Shown: piece by piece, positions 19,022 through 27,626 of the stretch
Position numbering within the stretch: position 1 is the stretch's first letter
Layout: every line of letters begins with the position of its first letter
NCBI GenBank assembly: GCA_964625865.1
Contig: CAZVEV010000001.1
Span: forward strand, 14,823 to 78,822
Length of the DNA stretch: 64,000 nucleotides
Direction: 5' to 3'
From: CAZVEV01 sp964625865
GTDB lineage: Bacteria; Planctomycetota; Phycisphaerae; SM23-33
The notes under the pieces: model-generated
What the model was told of the DNA's origin: nothing
The model's database searches: none
What the model saw: only the letters and a program-made list of their open reading frames with translations
Translations under genes and position numbers: made by a program

Positions 19022-19234
19022 ATGCAGACAAAGCACGTGATTCTCGAACTCCCCGCACAGGGCGAGACCCTGAATGAGATTACCGCCGACAAGCAGCATG
19101 ACGTGCTGAGCATCTCGCTGTCTTCCGTTGCCGACGGCGGCATCAAGCACTTCGCGCTGGTCGTGTGGATCGACAAGGACAGCAGCGAGCACTGGCACGT
19201 CGGGACGACTCCGGGACGCACCTACAGCGAATAG
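19022..19234 (+). CDS. Small protein of unknown function
   Basis: This 70-residue frame is preceded by CAGGAGCAGAT, a good ribosome site, which selects the ATG at 19022 over an upstream codon. The sequence (MQTKHVILELPAQGETLNEI, then ISLSSVADGG and VVWIDKDSSEHWHVG) reads as a compact acidic beta-rich protein. It resembles no family I know. It is 156 bp upstream of the binding-protein gene on the same strand and could share its transcript. Confidence 0.6.
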   Translation: MQTKHVILELPAQGETLNEITADKQHDVLSISLSSVADGGIKHFALVVWIDKDSSEHWHVGTTPGRTYSE

Positions 19235-19259
19235 ACGCCACTTGGTGACATTCGCCCGC

Positions 19260-19385
19260 GACCGCCTATGATGGTCTAACGGTCATCGTGACCGTCAAGA
19301 TGTTTATGGTGCCTTCGCGGCGGAAACCGACATCTGCCGCCGGCCCCGAAAACGCCCCGGCAGGGGCAGTCGAAACGAAAGGACA
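19260..19385 (+). promoter_or_regulatory. GC-rich hairpin leader upstream of the binding-protein gene
   Basis: The leader contains several potential stems: GGTCA...TGACC near 19267-19281, GGCGG...CCGCC near 19318-19342, and CCCCG...CGGGG near 19344-19366. It ends in AAAGGA, the ribosome site of the gene at 19391. No known riboswitch consensus fits. It may be a structured 5' leader or simply GC-rich sequence. Confidence 0.3.
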
Positions 19386-19390
19386 AGACG

Positions 19391-20132
19391 ATGGGTGATG
19401 CCCCCAAGGCAATCAACATTTTCTCCGCGCGTGCGTGTGCCGCGCCGCTGGAAGAAGCCGCCGAAATCTTCACGACCCAGACCGGTATCGACGTCAACAT
19501 CAGTGTCTCGCGCAGACGCCGAGGAAGCCGATCCGGAGTCCGGGGGGCATGACTTCCTGGTGGAGATCGCCGAGTACGGCATTCACGATCTGGCCATCGG
19601 CGGGGCCGAGTACCTGCTCGATGACGGCGAGGTCAAGGGGATTGTCCTCAAGGGCGAGCGGCGCCTGATTGCATATCGCGAGTCGGCCATCGTCGTACCG
19701 AAGGACAATCCCGCCAATGTGCGAACGCTCGAGGACCTGGCCCGACCGGGTGTCCGCGTGGGCTTGTCGGTCATCGACTGCCTCAAGGGCCTGTGGGAAG
19801 ACGTCTCCGGGCGCGCGGGCCTGACCGATGAGATCCGGAAGAACGTCGCATTCTACGCCAGCGGGTGCGTGGCCATTGTGGAAGCGGTGGCTGAGAAGAT
19901 CGTCGACGCCGCCTTCGGCTGGACGGCCTTCGGGCATCTGGGCGACGACCGCCTGGAGGTCATCCAACTTCCGCCCGAGCATCGCATCTATCGCGGCACG
20001 GGCGTGGGGATGCTGGAGTTCTGCAGGCAGCCGGAGTTGGCGAGGCAGTTCATGGACTTCCTGGTCACCGACGAGGCCCGCGCCTGCTACGAAAAGCACA
20101 AGTGGGTCCTGCCGTCGACGCTTCGAGGATAG
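19391..20132 (+). pseudogene. Molybdate/anion-type substrate-binding protein gene with a frameshift
   Basis: The start (ATG 19391, AAAGGAC upstream) opens a frame encoding INIFSARACAAPLEEAAEIF and TTQTGIDVNISV, the N-lobe of a PBP-like (ModA/tungstate-binding type) protein. That frame stops near 19550. From about 19512 another frame continues without a break through DAEEADPESGGHDFLVEIAE, AIGGAEYLL and AVGMLEF-like C-lobe sequence to TAG at 20132. The join is near 19505-19515. Either one base is inserted or two are missing, by assembly error or mutation. No signal peptide or ABC partner is visible. The ligand is not certain. Confidence 0.7.
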
Positions 20133-20227
20133 AGGCCCGCGGCATCACGCGCCGCAGACATGAAGGCAGGGCGACGGATAGTGGAGTCCGTCGCCCTGTC
20201 TTATGTCGAGTCTGCGGATGGGGCCGG

Positions 20228-21127
20228 CTACTTCACCGCGTACTTGCCTCGCCCGACCTGCTTGAACGCGGGGTTCTTGGCGAGCATCTGGTTGACATTG
20301 AGTTTGAAGTTCTTGGCCTTGGACTTGTATCCCTTGGCCAGGACGGCGGCGGTCGCTTCGGCGATGCCGACGGCCTTCTTGCCCTTGAGAATGTCGATCA
20401 GGACCGACTTGAGAGAGCCCGTCGCGGCGGCCTTCTTGGCCTTGGCCTTCGGTGCGGCCTTCTTGGGGGCCTTCTTCTTCGCAGCCTTCTTGGGCGCCTT
20501 GCGTGCGGCCTTCTTGGGCGCGGCGGCCTTCTTCGGCTTGGGAGCGGCCTTCTTGGGTGCAGCCTTGGCCTGGCCGGTCAGGGCGTAGACGCCGCGTGCG
20601 ACCTTCACGAAACGCGGGTCGCGGAGGAGCGTCTGGTTGACGATCGTCTGGAACTGCTTTGACTTGGACGTGTACCCGGTGGCCAGGACCAGCTTGGTCG
20701 CCTCGGGCACGCTGACGCCGGCCTTGCCGGACAGGACCTTCACAAGAATGCCTGCCAGTCCGCCTGCGGGAGCGGCCTTCTTGGCCTTGGGGGCTTTTTT
20801 GGCTGCCGGGGCCTTCTTAGGTGCGACCTTCTTCGGCGCCGCCTTTTTCGGTGCGGCCTTGGCCTTGGGGGCCTTCTTCGCGGGCGTGGCGGCCGCGGGG
20901 GCGCCGGCCAGCGCCGCAATCGCGTCGTCAAGGGCCTTGAGGGCCGCGCGGGCCTTGGCCTCGGAGGCCGTCGCCTGGACCTGTACGGCCGTGGCGTTCT
21001 TGAGGGCCTTGGTTGCCTTACGAAGTTTGGCAGCAGCCTTGGCCTGCCTGGCCTTCAGTGAAGCCATCTGGCCTCGCTTGGCCTTCAATGCCTGCTGCAG
21101 TTCCGCAATCGTCTGTCCTTTTGCCAT
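20228..21127 (-). CDS. Histone-H1-like protein with two winged-helix-like modules
   Basis: The 299-residue, very basic protein has an N-terminal coiled region (residues about 1-85), then an Ala/Lys/Pro-rich tail (KKAAPKKVAPKKAPAAKK). A globular module follows at about 122-185 (ATKLVLATGYTSKSKQFQTI, ending GVYALTG), then a second basic tail and a second copy of the module at about 236-299 (ATAAVLAKGYKSKAKNFKLN, ending GKYAVK). The modules look like small winged-helix DNA-binding domains. GAAGGAG precedes the ATG. A role in nucleoid compaction or regulation is likely by analogy with bacterial H1-like proteins. Confidence 0.8.
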   Translation of the reverse strand: MAKGQTIAELQQALKAKRGQMASLKARQAKAAAKLRKATKALKNATAVQVQATASEAKARAALKALDDAIAALAGAPAAATPAKKAPKAKAAPKKAAPKKVAPKKAPAAKKAPKAKKAAPAGGLAGILVKVLSGKAGVSVPEATKLVLATGYTSKSKQFQTIVNQTLLRDPRFVKVARGVYALTGQAKAAPKKAAPKPKKAAAPKKAARKAPKKAAKKKAPKKAAPKAKAKKAAATGSLKSVLIDILKGKKAVGIAEATAAVLAKGYKSKAKNFKLNVNQMLAKNPAFKQVGRGKYAVK

Positions 21128-21484
21128 CGAGTTCTCCTTCGTGAACCAGTAGGTAGTGGCGTGTCGATTCGTCGCTGAATATGCGAGCGCCGAAGCACTC
21201 TACTTCGCACAGCGTACACAAATGGCCGGGCCACGCAAGCCCCCCAATGGCGATTTCGTCAACTTTTTTTTTGAGGTCGTTTAGGTCCTTGACCTCGCAA
21301 CGCAGCCTTCGGCCGCAACCAAGCACCAGACTCCGGATCGTTTTCAATACAGAGGCACGAATTATCCGAACCGTTGCCGAGCTCTCGCGCGGCGCGCGAA
21401 GACGTTGATGGACGGTAGTGCAGGGCACCGCCGACGCGTCGGGGGCGGCGAGGCGAACTTAGGTATCGCGGGATGGCGCCCGGG
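21128..21484. other. Intergenic region upstream of the H1-like gene
   Basis: No gene is supported. On the plus strand a T-run at 21261-21270 is followed by GAGGTC...GACCTC, a 6-bp inverted repeat at 21270-21298. The order (T-run first) is wrong for a plus-strand terminator, and on the minus strand the hairpin is followed by A, not T. The region should hold the minus-strand promoter of the H1-like gene, but I cannot place it. Confidence 0.35.
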
Positions 21485-22333
21485 CTACGGCGCGTGATGC
21501 GGACTGTGGGCCCACTTGAGCTTCCGCGTCAGCGTCTCGAAGAACGCTCGCCCCGGGTGGGGGATGAACTTCAGACCCCACGGGGCCTTGCGGATCTCCA
21601 CGACGTCGCCGTCGCACAGGCCGCTGGTGACCTGCCCGTCCACGCTGACCGCCGTGCCGGGATTCACGCGGGTGGCCGTCACGAAGATGGGCAGATCGCT
21701 GCGGACGACAATCGGGCGCATCGACAGCGAGTGGGGCGCCACGGGCGTGATGGCAATGGCGTCGAGCGTGGGCTCGAGGATGGGTCCGCCGGCTGACAGG
21801 TTGTACCCCGTGGAGCCCGCGGGGGTCGAGACGACAAGCCCGTCGCCTCCGTACCTCGCCACGCTGTGGTCCCCCTGGCTGACCAGGAGGTCGACCATCC
21901 GGAACGGCGGACCGGACACGATCGCCACGTCGTTGGCCGCCGGGGAGTGGAAGTTGTGCACCTGGCAACTGTCGACGCGGACCTCGAGCATCATCCGCTC
22001 GGCCGGCGTGATCTCGCCCGCGAAGAACTCGTCAACGTGACGCTTCATGTGCTCGACATCGAACTCGGCGAGGAAACCCAGCTTGCCCATGTTCACGCCC
22101 AGCAGGGGCACGCCCGCCCGGGCCAGCATCCGCGCTGCACACAACAGCGTCCCGTCGCCGCCAAACACCACGCACAGGTCGGCCGCGTCAGCCCCCGCGG
22201 GGGCGGGTTGGCCTACTTCCACTATCGCTACAATCCGCCCGCGCGCCGCAAACCAGGGTCCCAACGCCTCGATCTGCTCGGCTACGCCCGGCTTGGTCAT
22301 GTTCGCCACGATGATGAACTTCTTGTCAGACAT
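21485..22333 (-). CDS. nadK: NAD kinase
   Basis: Phosphorylates NAD to NADP with ATP in the cytoplasm. The start MSDKKFIIVANMTKPG (22333) opens the family-typical 282 residues; a much longer in-frame upstream extension is arginine-rich shadow of the next gene. Motifs are CVVFGGDGTLL (GGDGT at 58-62), VNMGKLGFLAE and STPAGSTGYNLSAGGPI, which build the nucleotide site. It lies 77 bp after the UDP-sugar pyrophosphorylase gene on the same strand. Confidence 0.95.
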   Translation of the reverse strand: MSDKKFIIVANMTKPGVAEQIEALGPWFAARGRIVAIVEVGQPAPAGADAADLCVVFGGDGTLLCAARMLARAGVPLLGVNMGKLGFLAEFDVEHMKRHVDEFFAGEITPAERMMLEVRVDSCQVHNFHSPAANDVAIVSGPPFRMVDLLVSQGDHSVARYGGDGLVVSTPAGSTGYNLSAGGPILEPTLDAIAITPVAPHSLSMRPIVVRSDLPIFVTATRVNPGTAVSVDGQVTSGLCDGDVVEIRKAPWGLKFIPHPGRAFFETLTRKLKWAHSPHHAP

Positions 22334-22410
22334 GACCTGTATCCTACCGCAGACGGCGGCGATTGCAATGCCCGCTCGTCGGGAGATGCCGCAAAGGCCT
22401 CCGACGCGGT

Positions 22411-23859
22411 CTATTCGCTGTCGGCGGTCTTGCTGCTGCCGAGGTAGAGGTTCTTGCCCGGGGTGACCGTCAGGTCCGGGTCGATCCGGGCGGCCAACTC
22501 GTCGGCGCTGTCGGCGAACAGGGGGGAGATCTCGATGGCGGCGGCGACCTGTCCGTCGGCGTCTCGCGGCACGGCGATGCCCGCATCCTCGAGCCATCCC
22601 GCCGCCCGCCTGACCTGGTCGTGCAGGCTGGTGGCGGGTGAGTCGTCGCCCTCGGCGTTCTTGACGGGGCTGAACTCCTCGCTGCGGTCGGTCTCGAGGA
22701 TCACCGTCTCGGCGGCCAGCGGCATCGCGTCGAAGATGAACATCTCGAGCTTGACCGCGTTGGGTTCGTCGGGCCGGACGGTCCGCCCGGTGGAGTCGAC
22801 GAAGGGCACGGTCTTCTCGGCGCGGTGGAAGGGCAGTTGGCACCGTCCGTCGGCGGTCAAGCGCTCGACGAACGCTCGGCTGAGGATGTGGATTGCAATG
22901 GAGCCGTCGGCGAAGCGGAGGTGCCCGTCGTCGGTCGTCTGCCGGGCCAGGTCCTCCGGCATGTCGGAGTATTCGATGACCGTCGTCTTGCCGTCGACCA
23001 CGCAGAAGTTGCCCAACTTCTCCATCGGGTCGCGCTTGGGCAGGGCCTTGGCGCTCATCTCGGCCCCGTGCAGGTCGTGCAGGCCCAGGAACAGCGGGTC
23101 GACGCACCGCACCAGCGGATTGTCGACCTGGAAGTAGCTGATCAATTCCACGCCGCGATCGGCCATATCCGACAACGCCCCGCTGCGCTGCAGGGCCAGC
23201 AGCGACCCGCCGTGCCCGTCCGGGCTGGTGGCCAGGGCCGACGGCTTGGCCAGCAGCAGCTTGCCGTCCAACCCGATCGCCGGCATCGTGCCCTGGGCGA
23301 AGAACACCACGTCGCCGGCGTCCATGCCAAAGTTGTCATGCTGGCGGAAGAACGCGCGGGTGGCCACGTCGTTGGCCGGCGAGGTCATGATATACCACGG
23401 GATGCTCGCCCCCGCCCGTTTCGAGGCGGCGAGAATCTGCTCTGCGAAGACCTGGAACAGGGGCTTGCGCGCGATCGGAGTGGCCTCGAAGCAGCCCTTG
23501 GGGCCCTCGTAGCCCAGCCGCGTGCCCTGGCCCCCGGCGACGACGAACGCCGCAACCTTGCCCTGGGCCAGCAACTCCGCCCCGCGCTGCAGGGCCTCAG
23601 CGTATTGACGGGCTTGATCCTCATCGGCAGGCTTGTGCGGGAAGATGCGCGGGGGAGTGATCTCGCTGTCGGTCACGGAAGCCGGCTGCGGGCTCCGCAC
23701 GTACTGCTCGACCAACCGGTCAAGCTCGGCCAGATCCAGCGCCGCAACCTGCTCACACAGTGCCGCCCGCCCGGCCTCGGGAAGATCGTCAACGAACCGC
23801 AACACATGCGCCTGGTCGTGTTCAGCCAACGCCTGGCGAATCAATTCAACGTCTGGCAT
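22411..23859 (-). CDS. UTP-dependent sugar-1-phosphate uridylyltransferase (UAP1/UDPGP family)
   Basis: The family makes UDP-GlcNAc or UDP-glucose from UTP and the sugar-1-phosphate. The nucleotide motif VAGGQGTRLGYEGPKG is at residues 108-122. ISYFQVDNPLVRCVDP and the lysine-bearing region near FCVVDGKTTVIEYSDMP follow. The length of about 482 residues fits the eukaryote-like UAP1/AGX type common in planctomycetes, which makes UDP-GlcNAc the likelier product. The ATG at 23859 is chosen because GGAGAC precedes it; an in-frame codon 19 residues upstream lacks one. Confidence 0.88.
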   Translation of the reverse strand: MPDVELIRQALAEHDQAHVLRFVDDLPEAGRAALCEQVAALDLAELDRLVEQYVRSPQPASVTDSEITPPRIFPHKPADEDQARQYAEALQRGAELLAQGKVAAFVVAGGQGTRLGYEGPKGCFEATPIARKPLFQVFAEQILAASKRAGASIPWYIMTSPANDVATRAFFRQHDNFGMDAGDVVFFAQGTMPAIGLDGKLLLAKPSALATSPDGHGGSLLALQRSGALSDMADRGVELISYFQVDNPLVRCVDPLFLGLHDLHGAEMSAKALPKRDPMEKLGNFCVVDGKTTVIEYSDMPEDLARQTTDDGHLRFADGSIAIHILSRAFVERLTADGRCQLPFHRAEKTVPFVDSTGRTVRPDEPNAVKLEMFIFDAMPLAAETVILETDRSEEFSPVKNAEGDDSPATSLHDQVRRAAGWLEDAGIAVPRDADGQVAAAIEISPLFADSADELAARIDPDLTVTPGKNLYLGSSKTADSE

Positions 23860-24571
23860 GGATGTCTCCACAGTGTCCGCCGGCCCGTCGGCCCGCCCGG
23901 GCCGAGAGTCAAGCATGCGATCCGCCGCGTAGATTACCTGGTTAGGCCACCGCAGTCAATTCCGCAGACGTTACCTGTCGTGGGGGCGTTTCAGAGCGGG
24001 ACCCGCCCGGACCGTCCGGCTGCGAAGACGACTCAGTCCGGCTCGGAGTGACACGTCGCATTTTTTTTTGCCAACGCTGTTGACATCGCGTGCGCAAGGG
24101 CGGTAGTATTCGTATAGTGGCGGTGGGCAAGAGAGTGATTTACACCGCATTCATGGGTTCTTCAGGCAATCAGCCTACTCTCGGAACCCCCCGCCGCGGA
24201 TGAGTGCCGACATGCATCGTGGACAGGGCATGGTCCGTATCGTCGGCTCCGCCCGTTTGAGTTTGCCCGGACGGAACCCGGCGAAGACGATCACGTGTTT
24301 TGTTTGCCTTGGCCGCTGTGTGTCGGTAGGATGTGCGGCCTTGTCGTGTCGATGATGACGGGGCAAGCGTGTGCTGTGTGATATTCTGACGGTTTCCGGG
24401 CGGAGTTGCCCGGACGCAGATATTTTCCCCATGGTAAGGTCGGCTAAAGAAGTGTCGGCCGAGTCTGGTGCCGGACCTGCAGCGACGACGGGCATTGAAC
24501 GAACTGATACGTAAGTAATCCCTTCGCGTCGGTGTACTACGGGCCAGGCGGCAACGTAAGGAGTTCGCATC
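23860..24571. other. Long gene-free region and leader of the first prepilin
   Basis: These 712 bases hold no credible gene. A T-run at 24061-24069 precedes a good plus-strand promoter at 24080-24109. Transcription from it would give a leader of about 455 bases with several possible stems, for example CGGGCGGAGTTGCCCGG near 24398-24415. The leader ends in AAGGAG before the ATG at 24572. The apparent reverse frames here run opposite to the conserved prepilin and are shadows. Confidence 0.45.
24080..24109 (+). promoter_or_regulatory. Sigma-70-type promoter upstream of the first prepilin
   Basis: TTGACA (24080-24085), an 18-base spacer and TAGTAT (24104-24109). It points to the first prepilin gene and leaves a leader of about 455 bases. 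Confidence 0.5.
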
Positions 24572-25258
<687 letters not shown>

Positions 25259-25293
25259 CGGACCGCCACCGTTTGACAGATCAACTGTTCTCG

Positions 25294-25325
25294 GCGGGCC
25301 CGCCTCAGGCGGGCCCGCTGTTTTT
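25294..25325 (+). terminator. Intrinsic terminator after prepilin copy 1
   Basis: A perfect 12-base inverted repeat (GCGGGCCCGCCT and its complement) with a very short loop, followed by TGTTTTTCTT. It lies 35 bp after the stop codon. Confidence 0.82.
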
Positions 25326-25342
25326 CTTACACAGAATGGGGG

Positions 25343-25371
25343 TTGACAGTTCCGGGCTTTCAACCTATAAT
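25343..25371 (+). promoter_or_regulatory. Full-consensus sigma-70 promoter for prepilin copy 2
   Basis: TTGACA (25343-25348), a 17-base spacer and TATAAT (25366-25371): both hexamers match the consensus perfectly. A leader of about 57 bases leads to GGAGGA and the ATG at 25435. It should be a strong promoter. Confidence 0.78.
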
Positions 25372-25434
25372 CTCAATAGAGTTAGATAAGCGCTGAAGGA
25401 GGCGCAAGGAACCAACCTGAGTGGAGGAAGCACG

Positions 25435-26124
25435 ATGCAATCCAAGAGGGCATTCACACTTATCGAACTGCTGGTGGTTATTGCCATTATCGCGCTGCTG
25501 GTCTCGATCCTGGCGCCGAGTTTGACCAGGATCATGGATGGCGCCAAGCACACCAAGTGCAAGGCGAATCTCGACTCGCTTCGCAAGTCGATGATGGGCT
25601 ACGGCGCAGAGAACAACGGCGACTACCCCAGTGAGGCCCTCACGGGCCAGACCGGACAGGCCGAAGTCCTGATGGTCTTCGCCTATGAACAGGGCGTCAG
25701 CGGCGATCTGTTCGTCTGCCCAGCCGTCACGCCGACGGCGACCAGTGACAATCCGATTGACCCGCAGCCGGCTCCGACTACGGGCACGGTAACGGCAACT
25801 GCTGGTGAAGAAGGCAGTTACTCCTACCAGGACGCCAACGACACTGACAGAGTGATCACCGACGAGAGCAAGAATGACGTGGTGTTCCTGGCCGACAGGA
25901 AGGGCTCGGGTACGACCGTCAGCACGAGTCACAACGAGGGCGAGTTCATGTTCTACGCGACCAAGAGCGGAGTGTACAGGTCGCCGGGATGGGGTACCGC
26001 CGGTACGCCGGATCCGGCAACGTTCGGGCGCCTGAAGAACAACATCTACACTTCCGAGGACAGCATGGCCGCCGACCCGAACTGGCTTCCGCGTGACGAC
26101 AGTTATCTGCTGCAGGTCGATTGA
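25435..26124 (+). CDS. Type II secretion/type IV pilin-like prepilin, copy 2
   Basis: The 229-residue paralogue of the preceding gene starts [21 protein letters not shown] count about 17 differences in about 224 aligned residues, mostly conservative (Glu/Asp, Ala/Ser), plus a variable patch near 178-186 (PGWGTAGTP here, KEWATPGTA in copy 1). The duplicated block runs through the stop codon and terminator, but the promoters and first codons differ. Its own consensus promoter suggests higher expression than copy 1. Confidence 0.92.
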   Translation: MQSKRAFTLIELLVVIAIIALLVSILAPSLTRIMDGAKHTKCKANLDSLRKSMMGYGAENNGDYPSEALTGQTGQAEVLMVFAYEQGVSGDLFVCPAVTPTATSDNPIDPQPAPTTGTVTATAGEEGSYSYQDANDTDRVITDESKNDVVFLADRKGSGTTVSTSHNEGEFMFYATKSGVYRSPGWGTAGTPDPATFGRLKNNIYTSEDSMAADPNWLPRDDSYLLQVD

Positions 26125-26159
26125 CGGACCGCCTCCGTTTGACAGATCAGCCGTTCTCA

Positions 26160-26192
26160 GCGGGCTCGCCTCGGGCGGGCCCGCTGTTCTTT
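26160..26192 (+). terminator. Intrinsic terminator after prepilin copy 2
   Basis: An 11-base stem (GCGGGCTCGCC with GGCGGGCCCGC, one G-U pair) followed by TGTTCTTTT. It is the diverged duplicate of the terminator at 25294. Confidence 0.72.
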
Positions 26193-26272
26193 TGGGGCAC
26201 GGGATTCGAGGACCGAAGGAGGGCAGGGGCTGCCCGGGTCGTGCCATCATCTGAGGGGGGCCGTTTTCCGCG

Positions 26273-26301
26273 TGGTCAACCGGTCGGGGGGAAGGTATAA
26301 T
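26273..26301 (+). promoter_or_regulatory. Promoter candidate for phoH
   Basis: A perfect -10 (TATAAT, 26296-26301) follows a weak -35 (TGGTCA, 26273-26278) at 17 bases. If used, it rules out the in-frame GTG at 26272 and supports the start at 26362. Confidence 0.45.
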
Positions 26302-26361
26302 CGGGGCAGGAAAGGGCAGGTGTCCGCGCTGAGCGGATGCGGACTGAAACGAGGGACGGTT

Positions 26362-27327
26362 GTGGAACTGAGCATAGCAGTTGAGAATCCCGGCAAGGCT
26401 GCCGCGCTGTACGGCCCGGCGGACCGGCACTTGAAGCTGATCCGCGAAGCGCTCGGCGTACAGGTCTTTGCGCGGAGCGGCGAGATCAGGGTCACCGGTT
26501 CGGCCAAGAACGTCACGCACGCCGCGGCGGTCATCGAGCGGCTCCAGCGTGCGATTCGTCACGATCAGCCGGTCAGTGTAGCCAGCGTCGCCGAGGCGAT
26601 CGGGACCGCTGCCGGTGGGGGCCCCGGGCGAGACTCGGGCGTGCTGGACGTCTATGTTGCCGGCCAGGTCGTCCGGGCCAAGACCCCCGGGCAGAAGCGC
26701 TACATCGAGGCGATGCGTCGGTGCGACCTGGTGTTCTGCACGGGCCCGGCCGGCACGGGCAAGACGTACCTGGCGGTCGCCTTTGCGGTCCACATGCTCA
26801 AGCACAAGCAGGCCAAGCGGTTAATTCTCGTCCGTCCGGCCGTGGAGGCCGGCGAGAAGTTGGGCTTTCTCCCGGGCGACATGCAGGCGAAGGTCAACCC
26901 GTACCTCCGCCCGTTGTTCGACGCGCTGCACGACATGATGGAGTACGAGCAGATACGGCGCTTCATGACCAACGACCTGATCGAGGTGATTCCGCTGGCG
27001 TTCATGCGCGGGCGAACGCTGAACGAGTCGGTGGTCATCCTTGACGAGGCCCAGAACACCACGACGGCCCAGATGCTGATGTTCTTGACGCGGATGGGGC
27101 ACGGCTCGAAAATGATCGTCACCGGTGATGACAGCCAGGTCGACCTGCCGGACGGCACGGTCAGCGGCCTGTCCGACGCCAAGCGGCGGCTGGCCGGCAT
27201 CAAGGGCCTGAGCGTGGTCCGACTGGCCGCCGGCGACATCGTGCGCCACCGCCTGGTGCAGAACATCGTTGCCGCGTACGATCCGTCGGCCCCGTCGGCT
27301 GGGCCGACGGGAAATACGAAATCCTAA
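26362..27327 (+). CDS. phoH: PhoH-family ATPase
   Basis: A KH-like N-terminal segment is followed by a P-loop ATPase: Walker A GPAGTGKTYLA, Walker B VVILDEAQNTTTAQM and the VTGDDSQVDLP block. PhoH/YbeZ proteins work with YbeY in RNA and ribosome maturation. The GTG at 26362 (321 residues, MELSIAVENPG) is chosen because GAGGGA lies six bases upstream and a TATAAT lies between it and the more distal GTG. It heads the conserved order phoH, PgpH-type HD hydrolase, ybeY. Confidence 0.92.
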   Translation: MELSIAVENPGKAAALYGPADRHLKLIREALGVQVFARSGEIRVTGSAKNVTHAAAVIERLQRAIRHDQPVSVASVAEAIGTAAGGGPGRDSGVLDVYVAGQVVRAKTPGQKRYIEAMRRCDLVFCTGPAGTGKTYLAVAFAVHMLKHKQAKRLILVRPAVEAGEKLGFLPGDMQAKVNPYLRPLFDALHDMMEYEQIRRFMTNDLIEVIPLAFMRGRTLNESVVILDEAQNTTTAQMLMFLTRMGHGSKMIVTGDDSQVDLPDGTVSGLSDAKRRLAGIKGLSVVRLAAGDIVRHRLVQNIVAAYDPSAPSAGPTGNTKS

Positions 27328-27620
27328 GTTCGAAATACTAAACAAATCCGAATACGGAAACAGAAAATGTCCGAAACAAGGATAGATGCGTCGCATGCCT
27401 CACCTGTGGACGGTGGGGCTTCGCGCAGAGTCTACGATCTGGAGGATAGGACGTTCGGATTTCATTCCGGTGCAACGGACAGTCAGATGAGCCACACCGA
27501 TACAGGGAAAGCCCCCCGACTGCGTCGGGGGGATCCCCGCGACACAGTCACGGGGCGTGTGGTATTGTCTGTTTCCGTATTCGGATGTGTTTAGTATTTC
27601 GAGACTAGGATTTCGGATTT
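27312..27620. mobile_element. 309-bp non-coding element with 52-bp inverted ends
   Basis: The left end (27312-27363) and right end (27569-27620) are inverted repeats that match at 47 of 52 positions. Both ends carry ATACTAAAC and TCCGAATACGGAAACAG or its complement. The interior has no credible ORF; it holds a palindromic repeat at 27507-27543 (GCCCCCCGAC...GTCGGGGGG). The size and ends fit a MITE-like or other non-autonomous element, but no target duplication is clear. It fills nearly all the space between phoH and the next gene. Confidence 0.6.
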
Positions 27621-27626
27621 AACCTG

